In this document: piece by piece, positions 24,101 through 37,800 of the stretch
How the letters are laid out: each line of letters opens with the position of its first letter
How positions within the stretch are numbered: the first letter of the stretch is position 1
Assembly (NCBI GenBank): GCA_030770545.1
Contig: CM061090.1
Span: 12,591,501 to 12,655,500, forward strand
Origin: Macropodus opercularis
Lineage: Eukaryota; Chordata; Actinopteri; Anabantiformes; Osphronemidae
Direction of reading: 5' to 3'
Length of the DNA stretch: 64,000 nucleotides
The notes under the pieces: generated by a model
What the model saw: the letters and a program-made list of their open reading frames with translations, nothing else
What the model was told of the DNA's origin: nothing
Database searches by the model: none
Made by a program: the position numbers and the translations under genes

Positions 24101-27100
24101 TGAGACATCCGCACCGAGGCCCGCTTCGTGTTTTCACCTGAAGTAAGACTGTTTGCCTGAAAGAAAGATGGAGCATGTTTTACCATCACAGGACTGTACT
24201 GAAGGGCAACGTCTGCAAGCACAACAGACCCCAACATAAAATAATCACTTAGAATCACTTTTGAGGCATCAAAGCAAGATCATCTTGACCTTTTATGTCT
24301 ATAATTCAAAACAAATGTGAACCTGTTTCCATCTGTGTAGTTTGATTACCCACCCAATAAAGCCACACTTCAGTTTGGTGATTTTGTTATCATAAACAAA
24401 TTATTAATAAGACAAACAAATTGATCATAATTATTACTTTTGAAGCTACAAATCAAGGTAATGCCATTACCTTAAGAAAATCTTACAAATAATATGCCCA
24501 ACACATACACTTTGCATGCTCATGCTGCACACTGCAACGCGTACACCTACACCTACCGGTTTAGGTCTCCTAGAGAGTCTGTCCTGCTTCTTGGGGTCAA
24601 TCACCAGATAGGTTTTCCGTCCTATGAGAAGCGGATTCCGACTTTCCCCATCCCCATCCTCCACCTGGTACATTCCTTTCAGATGCTGAAGTGTTTCCGA
24701 TGTGATGTGCACTCGCCTATTAATGACAACAATATTAATACTACTACTAATAATAAAGGTATAAAATGATACAGAAAAAAAGTGGCTTTACTCAAATCTT
24801 TGTACTGAAAGAGTTTCTCACCCAGGAAGCCCTCCAGACTCCATGTGGTTGGCTAGCGTAACATCATGTGACCACACATCGTACTGCCACTTCTGCAAGC
24901 CCATCACACCACAGAGGACGTTCCCTGTGTGAACCCCCACACGCATGTTGATATCCACACCCGTTGCCTCTCGCAGATCACTGCAAAGACAAGAGCTTAT
25001 TTTAAAACTGTTTAGAGTCTTTTTTAAATCTGTTAAGATTGGGGATGAAATATTTTAGTTAAATGACATTATAATACTAAATATAACAAAATTCAGTAAA
25101 TCTTAAACATCACACAGCAGTGTCATTTACATAACCCGGTGCTTCCACATTCTGCAACAGTGTGCTTCTGTGATCAAACATAATGTGGTTACTGGGTAAG
25201 AACAGACATTTAAGCTAAGAGGAAGTGACAGACTACAGTAATACCAGATGCAAATTAAGAGCAACAAAGAGCTTTTATTCATGTTGCTGGAAAATGAAAA
25301 TGAGAAGGGAGGCACCTGGACACAAAAGAGACAAACATCAACTAATAACTAAGAGGAAAAATGTTACGAACTGACTTGATGGCAGAGCACATGTCCAGCC
25401 CCATCTTGACACAGTTCTTGGCATGGGTGGGAATGGGATCGGGCAGACCGGACACACAGTAGTAGCAGTCACCTAAGATCTTAATGCGAAGGCAGCCATT
25501 CTTCTGCGGAGAACCGAAGAGAGGCACAGAGTGAGCTAAACAGAGAAGAGCCCGCGCAAAAACATTCACTGTAGAGGCTGAGATGTGCAGGTCTTTTCAC
25601 CTTAGCAATGTCGTCGAACTTCCCAAAAAGTTTGTTGAGCATGACAACCAGCTCTTCGGGCGAGCACGTACTCGCCAGCTTTGTGAAGCCCACGATGTCT
25701 GCATACAGGATACTACACACACAGACAGACAATGTATTAGTCCTATGTCTTTATTAAAACAACCAGGCAAAGACAACTACAACAGTAAACAGTCTCTGAC
25801 ATTTTCATTTTGGGGCTTTAGTACTGACTACACAGGAATTTCTCATTAACTTTTTAAATTTTGTGTAAGTTGGAGCATCCGTATGACTTAATGCAAATGT
25901 AGGTCATCACCTGACGTCTTTGTGCTGCCGAACGTAAAGGCTGTGAAAGCTGTTCTTGTTGGAGGATTCGGATTCATTCTCTTTGTTGTCATTTGGCTTG
26001 GTCAGCCTCTTTATCACCTCGGTTTTCAGCTCCACGGCAATGTACCTTGGCAACACCGACAGGAGGAGCTCCTCCTGTTGGAGACAAGTGTTCATCGTGG
26101 GTAATGAGTTTAGAGAGCTTGCACATGGGGTCATGTTGTTTCTGTTTGTTAGAGGTGACAATCTGTTCACTAAGGCTGTAAAAAAAATAGGCAGCCATCA
26201 AAAGCCCCTTGAAGCGCTGCTCTGTTTACTTTGTGGATCACATTTCATCTATTTGTTTACTTTCTGTGAATAGTGTGCTTCTCAGTTTGCCTATTCTATG
26301 GCTGCTGGGATCCAGACAAGTGAATGATTAATCTGTTGACCTAATAGCCAGAAAGCCGAGCCCAGGCTGTCCAGTTAACCGGTCCTTTAATAAGGCTGAT
26401 TACACAAAACGATTTTAAATTCAGTGCACATCAAACAGCTGATTGGATTTCTAGTCTTCTCAACAGCTGCTGAAGTAGAGTCAAACCTTTGGCCACGTCA
26501 CAGACTTAATGATAACGTTATGCGATTACTGTACTCAGTTGGTATGAACCTGCTGATATTTCCTGATTTCCTTCCGTGATCGGATGGCGCTGTACTCTTC
26601 TCGTTTCTGGTTGGACCTCCTGAGATCGTGCTCGACCGTCCACAGGTGGAAAATCCCGATGCAGTTCACACACACAAAAAGCACAGCGTTCGCCACCAGC
26701 TGAGAGGGAAACCAGAAGAACCGAGGTTACTGATGTTTCCTCACAAGTATTGGTATGACACCACATCCCATTGGAGTGTAAAAACGAACAGTGCTCAGTA
26801 CGTAACATTTCACATCTGTGCTGCACTTGTTTACATAGACAAATAATGCTTATGTGAGATAATTAGCATACAGATTATTTGCATTTTGCTCTAGAAAAAC
26901 TGTGAATGCAGTCAGTCACAAACCACATGCGAGCATTGTGACGGCTCATCCAGGACGTCTCATGAAATTTGAATATTTTGGGATCATGCAAAGGCTGCTC
27001 TTTATTAGACGCAACAACTTTGTGCTTTGATTCACATGTTAGACTTTGTGTGCAGCTACGTATTTCACTCCAATCATAAACTCTCAAGTCTATGGAAAAC

Positions 27101-29802
27101 ACTTGATACTTATAGTTTATGTGCATTATACTTGTACAGTGCTGGTAGTGACCTTTATTATCGCTATCAGCAATGTGAGCAAACAGCAAATCTTTACCTG
27201 CACTGCCAAGTCTTGTGTCTCAGGGTTTTTGATGGGGACGTAGACGCTGATTATAATGATGTGTGAAACACTGGTCCCCATCCCGACTATAAGGGCCCAG
27301 GTCAGAGACAGAGGCAGCACTGTGTACACACTTAGCGACAGGAACATGAAAAACGCTACCTGAGAAGGCAAAGAAAAAAGAATCGACACAAAGATGCAGA
27401 GTCACAGGTTAGGTTAACAACCGATTATAGATAACTTCCTTCAGCCAAAGTTACAAACCAGTTCCTTCTCACCTGTTCCCATATGGTGACAGGGCCTCCA
27501 GTGAAGATGAAGACCACAGCTACTATATACAGCGTGCCCCAGACGAACAGGGACAGGGCTCCGGCACAACGCCTCACCGTCGCCAGCCAGGGCAGGCAGA
27601 CGAGCAACAGAGTACTGAGACACAGAACCACGCACAGCGCACACAGAGCTCCTATATGGGCGTTGACGCTCTATGACAGCACGATAGAAAACAACAGATG
27701 TAATTGCTGTGTGAGAATAAATGATCTGTTAACTAACCCATGGGAAATCACAGTAGTGCACAAATCAAGAGTGGTAAGAGTAGCCCCTGTTATTATACAT
27801 CAACAAAGACAGCTGTCTGCACCACACTGAGCAGAACCTAAACTAACTAACTAAAGCTTAACTAAAATGCATTCGCCCATCAGGTATTGAAACTGGGCTG
27901 AGCTTTGAGTATCATATTAACTAACCCTACTCTCTGTGAAGTGAAGGCATTTTCATTTCCAACAAGCAGCACTTCGTGTTTTTGTTTCAGTTCAGGGCCT
28001 TGGAACTAATAGACCAGCCTATGGATGCATTTTATATTAGTGACATAACAAGTCAGACTGGAAACAGTTATTGGTTTAGACAAGAAATATCTCAAAGAAA
28101 CATATTTGAACAGATATGATAAATCAGCACATTCTAATAATTTCAAGCTTTCACATTTCTGTTTGAATATCCATCATGACAATAAATAAAAACAGAGGCT
28201 GATTATTTATTTTGTTATCAGCTAATAAAATAATTGACAAATTGAGCTTTACACAAAGGCACAGTGGCCAGTTGTCTTTATAAATATTAGACAATAAATG
28301 CAAGTTGCCTTTTGCTTTCAGATGACTGAGAAACGAAACTGGGCCTGTGAGACTGTGTTCAATTAAACCATACAGTGTATATAAAACACACCCTGCGCAG
28401 AAATGTTCCAGTGTAGTAAAGGTCTTAAACTGATTTGAGGCATTTTATGCTGTTGCCCAGTTGAGAGAGCAGAGATCTTGGATATTGCAGTTGATGCTGC
28501 CTGAGCCACAGACACTGATTTAAAGGACATTTATTTAGCATAATTTTAAAGTAAGGTTACAACAGTTGTGTCTTTGTTGAATTTTTTTCCAACAACATGG
28601 GCACAAGAGCTCAATTAGGTCACATAACTTCACAATAATTATGTTTTACACTGCTACAGATGACCTACAAGTTTAATGTTTCCTTGTATGCAGCTGAGAT
28701 GTGGAAATGAGAAGTAAAAACGCAAGGCTTTTCAATCAAAGCAGCAGAATGTTGTGGAACAGGCTTTAACCTTATTTCCTTGTTAGACTGTGCTGCAAAA
28801 GTGTTTGTGTTGTGTTGAAACTCACTACAGTCATTCAGTGGAGTTCAACTATAGAGACACTGACACGACTCCATCAAAAACACTATTATACCACATACCC
28901 CCCCCCACACACACACAGACTCTCTCTCACACTCAGCTTCTTACCCTTCCTGTAGTGGGGATGAGGATGATGACAGCCACACAGAAGGCCATAGACAGCA
29001 GCAGTCCAGACACCATGGCAGGGGTTTCCTCCACACACTGGAGAAAAGCCCTGTGGACCGCCTGGTAGCAGCAGCACACACCCTCCTTCACGCTCCGTCT
29101 GGAACGGGCACTTCGTCCGTCCCCGTTCTCGTCTCCGTTCTCGTCTCCGTTCTCATCCTCATCTCTGACCTCTACCTGCAGCCACCTGGCGTCGATGCTG
29201 TTCCTCGAACTGTCGCTCACAGAGGACTCTGCGTCTATTTTGATGCTACAGTCTGTTTCAGACTTTCCTCTGTCGTCATCTGGGCTATTTTTGGTGATTG
29301 TGTTAGACTGAGAATCCTCTAGACGTTGTTCAGGACTGCTAACACTGGTAGAAGCACGAGGGCTTGATTTTGTGCGTAATTTCAACTTGGTGCTTTTATT
29401 AGTCTGTGATGAACAGGCCTTCTGGTTCACACCCATCTCCCTCAACAAAGAACTGGCCTTGAGAGGTTTAGGGGCCTGTGCTGTTTTCGCCGCGCCGACC
29501 TGTACAGACACCTGGGATTCCCTCAGGTCCGATTGGCTTCCAACACTAGGATTACTTCCATTCAATGTGACGCCATTCCTGTTTGTGCTCTGATGTCCTT
29601 GCAGTACATTGACGTCACTGCTTTCTGTGATTTGTTTAACGTCATCTCTTGTCTGACTGAACTCATCAAGCTCCAGGACATTGCCTCCAGCAAATCTGCG
29701 CTCGTCATCACGGCAGATAATAATGTCCGGCACTAAAGACTCCTGGGATGCTTCTTTTCCAGGGCTTCTCTTGGCCCAAAAACCTTGGGACTCATCTGGC
29801 AT
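18112..29802 (-). CDS. adcy4: Transmembrane adenylyl cyclase, ADCY2/4/7 class, probably ADCY4
   Basis: Makes cAMP at the plasma membrane downstream of G proteins. Twenty-five coding exons: 28945-29802, 27473-27670, 27198-27359, 26550-26699, 25911-26074, 25601-25712, 25376-25503, 24822-24980, 24557-24716, 23980-24156, 23777-23811, 23522-23575, 23379-23442, 22885-22982, 22243-22327, 21886-22023, 21661-21738, 20764-20939, 19963-20047, 19685-19843, 19226-19372, 19032-19139, 18808-18922, 18578-18702, 18112-18246; every phase joins, giving 1,289 aa (human ADCY4 1,077). Two membrane cassettes (about 265-425 and 810-1025) flank C1 and C2. C1 has YADIVGFTKLAS and LGDCYYC metal sites; C2 has KIKTIGSTYMAA and DIWGNSVNVASRMDS. 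Putative N-glycosylation sites (NCT, NHT) lie in the extracellular loop of exon 17. Start is the ATG at 29802, since an in-frame stop lies upstream. The roughly 240-residue hydrophilic N-terminus is unusually long. Synteny favours ADCY4; ADCY7 is possible. Confidence 0.92.
22346..22710 (-). repeat. tRNA-derived SINE, copy 1
   Basis: Minus-strand element in cyclase intron 14. It begins with a tRNA-like head (A-box-like GTGCGGTGGTTAGCAC and a degraded B box near 22660-22680), has a conserved body also present in copy 2, and ends in an (ATGA)n tail near 22354. Flanked by an 8-bp direct repeat CGAAAATA (22338-22345 and 22711-22718), which I read as its target-site duplication. Confidence 0.85.
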
Positions 29803-31301
29803 CGTGACCTGCGTGAGTCTGAGGGTTCTGGCAGTCGATGCACTCCTCACTTTGCCTTGTTCTACAACTGTGCGTCAAATTAAATTAAGCAAACACAAAA
29901 ACATGTCTGTTTTCACAGCGAGTCCAGCTCCTCTGTTCTGAATAACCCACAGATTCTCTCTGAGGTTACACAGATCCGTTACAGTCCCAAAGGAATCTTA
30001 AAGCATGCAGTTGCAGGCTAGCACTCCGATCTGCGAGGGGCATCGCTCTGCCAAAAAAACAATGTGAAGATTAGGAAAGTTCAGCACAGAACAGCAAACA
30101 TAAACAACGCTTTTCTTAGAATTTCATGGTTTAGCTCTAACTTGTAGGTTCTACCTGAGCATAGTTTTCGTGCCACACAAACAAAACAAGTACAGGTAGT
30201 TTACCATTGTGCAACAAACTTGTTATTCAAGCCGCAGCCTCTTGTTCGGCTCCACACACACACACTTAAGCACAGATTGACATTATTTAGGTGTGTACTG
30301 GAATGACATGTCAGCTACGCACCCAGTGCACATTAAAACATTTTTTCCAGTCACCACCTACATTCAGTGCTAAACTCTGATCTCTGTTGCTCTGCTGACA
30401 GCAAGGCTACACACTATGAGCCAGCAAACCATCACGAGTGCCTCCCTCGTGTCCGGCCTGATCCAGTGTCACAAATAATTCAGCATCATAAACAACCGCT
30501 GTTTGAAGCCACTTCAGCAACACTGATGCAACGTTCATAGCTCTAACTTGTGACAGTGGTTGTTCCACTAGTGTCCTTTTTCCAGTTTGCTGGTATTTCA
30601 CTGTTCAGGTGAAAAGGGGCTTTCCAAAACCAACACAGTCGTTTTCAGGCCGAGATCAAACCATTTTCATTAAACAGCATCACACATGGTCATGTTTCCA
30701 AACATGTATATTAATACTTTGTCATAAATACGCAGAATAACATTGACACCCTTGAAATGCCAATCCCCTACATTTCAGAGGGCACAGTGTGCTACGGTTG
30801 AACATTTCTGCTTGATCCACTGGTTTTCTGTTGACAGACTAACAGTCACAAGCTCGTTCGTTTGAAATGTTCATGCTGACACATGTAACCCTGGTTTCAC
30901 AGAGAGCCCAATGAAATGCATTTATCAACCACTCCTCCAGTTTAGAGGATGTTTTCTTCAAATCTCGCTGGGCCAGAAGATAAAGTATATATGTGCTCAC
31001 TGTTTAACGGAAGAGTTTCAAAAGGAAATGATGCTAAGATTATATCACCACTGTTGGCTGTCAGTGAGACCTGAGCAGCTTGGCGGCAAGTATTAGAACC
31101 AAAGAATGATCAGCCAGCTCGACAGAAAAGACGCTTTAATGCTCACATTTGGACTTAAAATGCGACTTGGTCAAGTTAACATGTAGTTTATTGGTGCCTT
31201 TATAGAATACATTTTCAGAATAAAACTGAAAGACACCCTGCTGAGGCAGGGAAAGCAGCTTAATTCAAAGGAAGTTAACTAAAGATTATTAATATTCTTA
31301 C

Positions 31302-31700
31302 CACACTGACGCAACGTGTCTCTCGTCGCTCGCTCCGTTTTAATGTGGTTCGCGGACTTTCGGTTGTTTCTCTCTTCCTCCGTCAGAGCAGCTTAAACCA
31401 CTTTAACACCTAAAGAGAGGAAAAAATCAAAATTATGGAAAATCTTTAAATCCCCTCTGTCACAAACAGCGCGAGTCTGCCTTCTCGCACAAGCGGAGTG
31501 AAGTGCGAGCGCGAGGCAGGTGAGGGCGGGGACGTGCGCCGGACGGGCACGAGCGTGGGCTGCTCTGCGCTTTCTAAGCAAACAGACAAGATGCTGGGAG
31601 CCGGACAGGAAGGGCCGCGCGCGCGCATCAGGATCAAATGAGCCACAGACAGGTAGGCCCCGCCCCCCACAGACACGCGCCAGCCTGTGTCCATAGACTC
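31302..31700 (-). promoter_or_regulatory. CpG-rich promoter and non-coding exon 1 of the cyclase
   Basis: A CpG-dense block (peaking 31490-31630 with GCGCGCGCGC) precedes a good minus-strand donor, GTGTG/GTAAGAAT, at 31301/31302. I infer a non-coding first exon here, spliced to the coding exon ending at 29802. Confidence 0.5.
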
Positions 31701-34667
31701 AGTTTGTTGTAATTTAGTGTCTCCTTTGGGCGAGTTGAAACGTTTTTAGTTCAACACTGCATGTATTGAACAGGATATAACGAAGCAGCGTCATATTACT
31801 AAAATTAATTAAAGTAGTAGGAATCTGTGGCGTATCACAGATATGTCTTAATCAGAGGTTTTTAATATTTTGTTATGGGTTCAATTGTATTAAATTGAGG
31901 GGATTGCATAAATAATCAGTAAAGTAATTAATACATAATAGAAACAAATAGGAAAGTAAGCAGCACCAGATATCTGAAACTGAGAGTACTGCTTTAAACC
32001 TGAACAACTATTATCTATTAATCTTCAACAGAAAAAACAGACTTTGCTGTAAAAAGCAATAAATGACTCTGACTTCCTCTGTTTGAGGCGTCTTCTCTCG
32101 CTTTGCACCCACTATGTTCTCTAAACACATGCTGCACTGCGATACAGAACAGCGTAAATTCACTGACCACAGCCTGAAACTGTCAGTTCTCAGTGAGCAT
32201 CTTAGCAGACAGCTGATTGACAAATCAGATTTTTCATCTACTCCTATCCAAAAGACGCTATGAAATACTTCCTCCCTTTATATGCACATCAGACATCAGT
32301 GATTCTTTCAATGCGTATGTTGTTCACTTTAAATTAACATGAAACGATGTGTGCATAACAGGTAAACACTGGCCCGCATGCTGTAAGTGCAAAACAAAGA
32401 CAAGCATATCAAAGCGAATCCAGGAATAATGCAGGTTATTATGCAAGAGAAACATTTCAGTGTAACAAAGGCAAGCGAACAGTGCAGTGAATGTGCAGCT
32501 GAACCAGAATTTATCAGAAGTACTGACACGTCAGATAAGAAGACAGTCAAACGGATTAAATCAGATTCCTTTTGACTTTGTATCAGGCGAAGGCAAATCA
32601 AACATCAGACAAGTTTCATGTCACTGTAGAAAGACAAGATTTTATCATACAGTATAAATGTGTATTTCATGTAGCTGAGTTGAGTCACAAGTTAGTAAGC
32701 ATGTCTGAAATTGTCTGACAAGTTAAATGCAATATGCTGCAGACGCATGAACAACGTTGTCCTGGTGCACTCGGAGGCTTTTGTCTGCACCCACATTCCT
32801 GGGATATTACAGTAATTTCAAATAATAATAATCTGACTCACTTTGGTTGATGTACATCATGTAGATTTTAAGGAAAACCTATAGGGAAAAAGGACTGTGT
32901 GTACATGTAAAATCCCAAAGGTCTCCTGACCCATTGTGTTCCCCTTTCAATGCCCTGCACAGAATGTGCACTATGATAATGTATTAAACTGGTTTTACAT
33001 ACATGCAGCCACCACCCACTGGCTCTCATCTTAATCAAATATCCGTCAGAGGTGAATCACACATCACTAGACACGCTGACATACCAGTGTCTTCAGCAAC
33101 ATTGAATTTCCGCAAATTACTTTGGAGGGTAAGTTACTTCTGTTCTTCTCAGGTGTTTCCTAAAATAGGTGTCCTGTCTTTGTGCTGTTATCCAAAACTC
33201 ACCCAACTGGTTTCATGTAGCTATTTCCAGAAACGTGATCCACCTGTGAGAACTGCAGAAAAAGCAACAACTCATCGCACATTTACCTTAGTTCCTGTGT
33301 ACACACAACTGTGCTGTGCAGTAAATTGTGTATATGTGCACTTGGCAAAAAAAGACACATTGCAAATACATTAGCAAACACAACATTATTGGGTACATGC
33401 ACAATGGACGCAATTGCAGCTGTATCCTCCTTTTGTTTTGGAGAAACACTTTGGAGAAAACCACATTTTGGATGACAACAGCAGTTTTGGGAACCAATTT
33501 TCCAATTTGTTTTGTTGTTGACCTCAACTCAATTTAACTCTTCTCACACTTGCAGACAAATTATGGTAAAGTACCACCTCTAGTGGAAGGAGCCCTGAAC
33601 AGCGGTTTGTGATGAGATCAAATTCAGTCTAAAAGTGTCATCTTTCCTTAAAGTGTAAACAAACCAAAACTATTTTTTGGGCCATTATTGCATGAGGCTC
33701 TAATTTCTGCACATTAAGGCTATAAATGTAAATGAACAGTGTTTTAACCAATTAAATAGAGTAAAGTAAGTAGAGTGTAAAACACAAGATAAAGTCATCA
33801 GAAATCAGTCTAGTAGGACAGAGTTCAATTATTTTACTGTATTTCATAATGTAATTTCCAATGAAATTAACTTATTTGAATCTGCTTAAATTGCTCTATT
33901 TAATATATGAGAGTAGATTTTACTTACATGATTCTGTTCACATTAATCCCAGAAGCTACTATGGTCTCCATAGCCCAGAATTTGAATCTTTTTCCTCTTC
34001 TACCAAGGTTTTCATACTGTATTCATATACTCAACAGTTATTTGCTCTTTATAAATTAATTCCAAAATCAAAATAAATCATCAGTCATAACAACAATAAT
34101 GATAATAAAAAACATGTACACACACACACTTATAAATATATATATTCAGGAGAAGTGCTGACATTTACAATGGATTTTAAAAACAAGGCTGATGACTCAG
34201 AGCTCACTTCAAAACACAGCCAACAAGAAAACAATTGTATCATTTCTGTGTTAAGGTGGTATTTGCATAAACAAATGGTCTACTAGAGAAAACGTTCTGG
34301 ACTGTTTCAATTCTCCACTCAAGCAAAGTTAGTGCATTTACTAAGAAAATAACGTAGCCTGTGTCAAGGCAGCACTGAATATATTATGGCGGTTAACATG
34401 ATGTACACGTCTTAATACACATATTTACTTTCCTTTTCGTACCCAGCAGTTCTGCAGGCCTTTGCTCTTTGTTGTTAAATATTAGCCTGTTTTATAATAA
34501 ACAAGTTTGAAAGATGCAAACATCTGCTTGCTAACATATGTACAACACTGTATAACAATCTACTTGAAAATCCACAGAGCAAAGCTAACCAGCGAGCAGC
34601 ATCAAGCTGGTTTCTCCATTAAACCAGAGGAAATGAGAGAGACAACATTTTTTCAAATCTATGTACT

Positions 34668-34673
34668 TTTAAT
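34668..34673 (-). terminator. Candidate poly(A) signal of khnyn (ATTAAA)
   Basis: Minus-strand ATTAAA about 200 bp past the khnyn stop. Variant hexamer, so tentative. Confidence 0.25.
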
Positions 34674-34870
34674 ATTTTTACAAATATTAGTTGCTGGTGG
34701 GGAGACACAACAAATAGAGAGAATAAAACAGGACAGGGTGCCTGTACAAACCTACAGGTATGTGGTGAGTCAACAGGAAGCTCCTCATCGGACATGTGCT
34801 GTTTTCCTTGAATCCTTGTACTGTAAAAGCAGTTTAGTGACTTGTTGAGGCATAATTACAATGCGAGCGT

Positions 34871-37800
34871 CTAGTTGTTCTGGTGCTCCAGGATGAGCCC
34901 TGACAGCACGTTGATGTCCGTCTCGGCAGGATGGCACTGCAGCACCAGAATCACCATGTTGTCCTGATCCGGGAAAACCTGGCAGAGCTGCTCTCTTAGG
35001 CTGGCTGTTTTCTCTGGACTCCTGTTGGCCCCTCCACCTCCACCTGCATGCTGCTTGTGCTGGTGACCCTTGTCCCATCCCCTTCCATGTCCTCTCCCTT
35101 TGCCTCCCCCTGCTGCATCCACAGCGCCACCCAGTGTCCTGTCACGGAAGTTCATCACCTCTGTTTGGGAGCGCGGAGGTTTGGAGGGCTGGAAAGGGGT
35201 GGCTAGACCAGCAAAGGTATGGTTCCCTGGGTCAGGAGTCCTAAAAACAGACATACTGGTTTCAGCAGAGCTATTTCCCAGAAATTAAAAAGGGAAATTC
35301 ATCAAGACTCTGTGAAGGTGGTGACTCAAAAGCGAAAGCATTACTGCCTCTATCTATCAGCCGGGCTGCTCTAGTGGACGTGTTTAGAAATCGCCGGTGT
35401 AGAGATGATTATGTGCATGGATGTAATTGATCAGAGCCTTCCTGAATAGAAAGTTTACCCCAGTAAACACATTAAATTAAAGATTATGTGTGTATGTGAT
35501 TACCTATGCTCTGAACGAAGAAAGTCATCCAGGTGAGGTCCTCCTCTGCCCAGAGGATCATCTGGGACCATGAAGTGATCCCCAACAAACGTGTACTGAA
35601 GAAGTCTGGAGAGGCAACATTAGAATAGATCAGTGCCATTAGTGGAGCAGCCCTTCAATCAGCTTTTCTGCCTGGTTTCACCTCTTTTTGATGATGTCCC
35701 TCCACACCGGAGACTCATCTGACAGGTCTCTCAGGTTGTCGTTTGTCACAATCACTCCGTCTGTCTTCTGTGCAAGCTGTAGCATAAGTCTATAGAGGAA
35801 GTATAGAAGGTCTCATTAAATAAATGCTGGCTACATTGGTTCATGACAGTATAGAATTTGATATGAGTTTGTTGCATCTGATGGTAGGCAGACCACACAG
35901 TGGAGTTTTAATGAGGTTTGTAACATTCTGACAAACAAAAGATGATGCCATGCCAACATTTTGGAGATACTGAAAGGAATTTTGTGTTTTTTCAGCAGCC
36001 CCAGGTCTCATATTTACAGTTAGAGAGCTGTGCTATTATAGTTCATCACTACCATCTTCAACGCAATTTGCTGACTAAAACACTTTTTACGTGAGAGTCG
36101 CTCTACCTGTCATCGTACGAGCTGATCCTCTTACCCTGCACCTCTCTGGAGGGGGTGTAGGAAAGTAGGCCCAGCTTCTGCAGCTCAGACAGATAGTGCT
36201 GTTCTGAAAAGCAGGAAACAACAGCACCGTGTTTAGTGTTCACCCAAGGGCAAAAGCACACCCACAATTTAACGCTCCTCCAACTCTGGTTTGTTTTTTC
36301 TTTCAAAGAGCATCAAATAGTCGCTGTGATCGGGAATTCCCTCTCACTAACACGCACACGGACAGAAGCACAAAGGCCTTTTGTAATTGTAAAACCACAA
36401 AAATGATAATTACTGCACCACGGAAGTACACTTAACATGAACATTCAACGAAAAGTAGGAGGAGATGAGAGAATTGAACTATTTTATATTATAAAGGAAA
36501 CAAAATGAGAAAGCATATGTATTTACATGTACTTTACATTAAAGGTATGTTACATTAATGACAGTGCACATCGAGGTGTGTTCTCATAAACAGTCTGGGG
36601 TAGTAGTAGTATTAGTGTGAGGTTCATGCTAAAATAAAAAGTAAAATACAAGCAAGAGCCTTTGATACCTTTGATCTTGGGGTCGCTCTTCTGTCTCCAC
36701 TGTGGAAGGAGGGCGCTGATGTTCCGATGGCCTCGATCCCAAAAGTGCTGGACGGCCAGAGCAATTCCTCGACAGGAGAAGAAGTGTCCCAGCCCATGAC
36801 TGTGGACACGCAACAAAATCAGACACACAGTCAGATGTTTCTTCCAGCTCTTACAGCTGCTATTGTTATTCCGCAACGAATAATAGAAATTCACCTCATG
36901 GCCACGTTGCTGCCATCTATTATGATCGTCCTCAGCTTCGGGTCTCCTGGTTTATCTGTTAGCTGTAGCTCAAAGGGCGACTGAAGTCCCTCCAGGAAAC
37001 GCTGCTCTCCTGTCACCACCACTGAATAAGCGGACGACAACCCCCGTCTCTCTTTGGCTCTGGCTGCTGGCTCTGTGAAGACAGGGGGCTTTGGCTTTGG
37101 GGGGTTGTCATGTGCTTGATGGTTCTGTTTGGAGGTGAGCGCATGAGCCCTGTACGTGTGTGGCTCATATTGCTTGTTGGGTTGTAAACTGCTGAGTGGA
37201 GGAGTTAGGGGTGTGGGGTAAGTAGGCAGGGGTGGCCCTTTGACTTGAGGCAGGAGCATCTGCTGTGGTGTTCGTGACTTGGAGGGCAGGTGGTGCTTCG
37301 GCTGTGAGGCGAGCTGACTGACTGGGAGCTGCTGGGCTTTATTGGTCTGGGGACTCGGATGTGGCTCCGTCGTCATCGGCTGTAGCACGTCCACCCAACT
37401 GTCATCATCAGATTCTCTCATTTCTTCATCCTCTGCCATTTCCACTTTTGGTGCCTGTTTCTCCAGCACCACATCATCCATCTCTTTTGGCCCCTCCGTG
37501 AAGACATCAAGGTCCCTGCTCTGCTCTCTCTGCAGCTCCAGGAGCAGCTGGTGAGTGGATTGATTGGGCAGCATACTGTAGACTTCCGCCACTTTCTGTT
37601 CGGTGTAGCCGCAGGTGGCTGCAGCTTTTTTTAACACTCCCAGAACAAAGTCTTCTTCCTTCTCAGTATTTTCAGCACTTTCTTCACCTTCCAAGCGTCT
37701 CGTGTTTCCTATCACTCCACTACTCCCTCCCTCATGAATTTCCGCCACCTCTCCATTTCTACTCATCGCCTCATATCCACTTTCAGCGGCCTCTCCATCC

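Larger units (their letters stand above)
29803..34870. other. Intergenic: cyclase 5' UTR/promoter and khnyn 3' UTR
   Basis: Contains the first cyclase intron, its CpG-rich promoter (separate entry), AT-rich spacer and probable khnyn 3' UTR (about 34650-34870). An acceptor (CACGCAG) just upstream of the cyclase ATG supports a spliced 5' UTR. No other coding exon was recognised. Confidence 0.45.

Noticed and set aside
25376..25384. Donor of cyclase exon 7 at the downstream GT (CGTAAC)
   Set aside because: It breaks phase with the next exon. The donor ATCAA/GTCAGT keeps frame and the conserved residue spacing up to EATGVDINMRVG.
29803..29850. Upstream GTG-initiated extension of the cyclase frame
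   Set aside because: Non-ATG start, in-frame stop just upstream and a plausible 5' UTR acceptor before the ATG at 29802.
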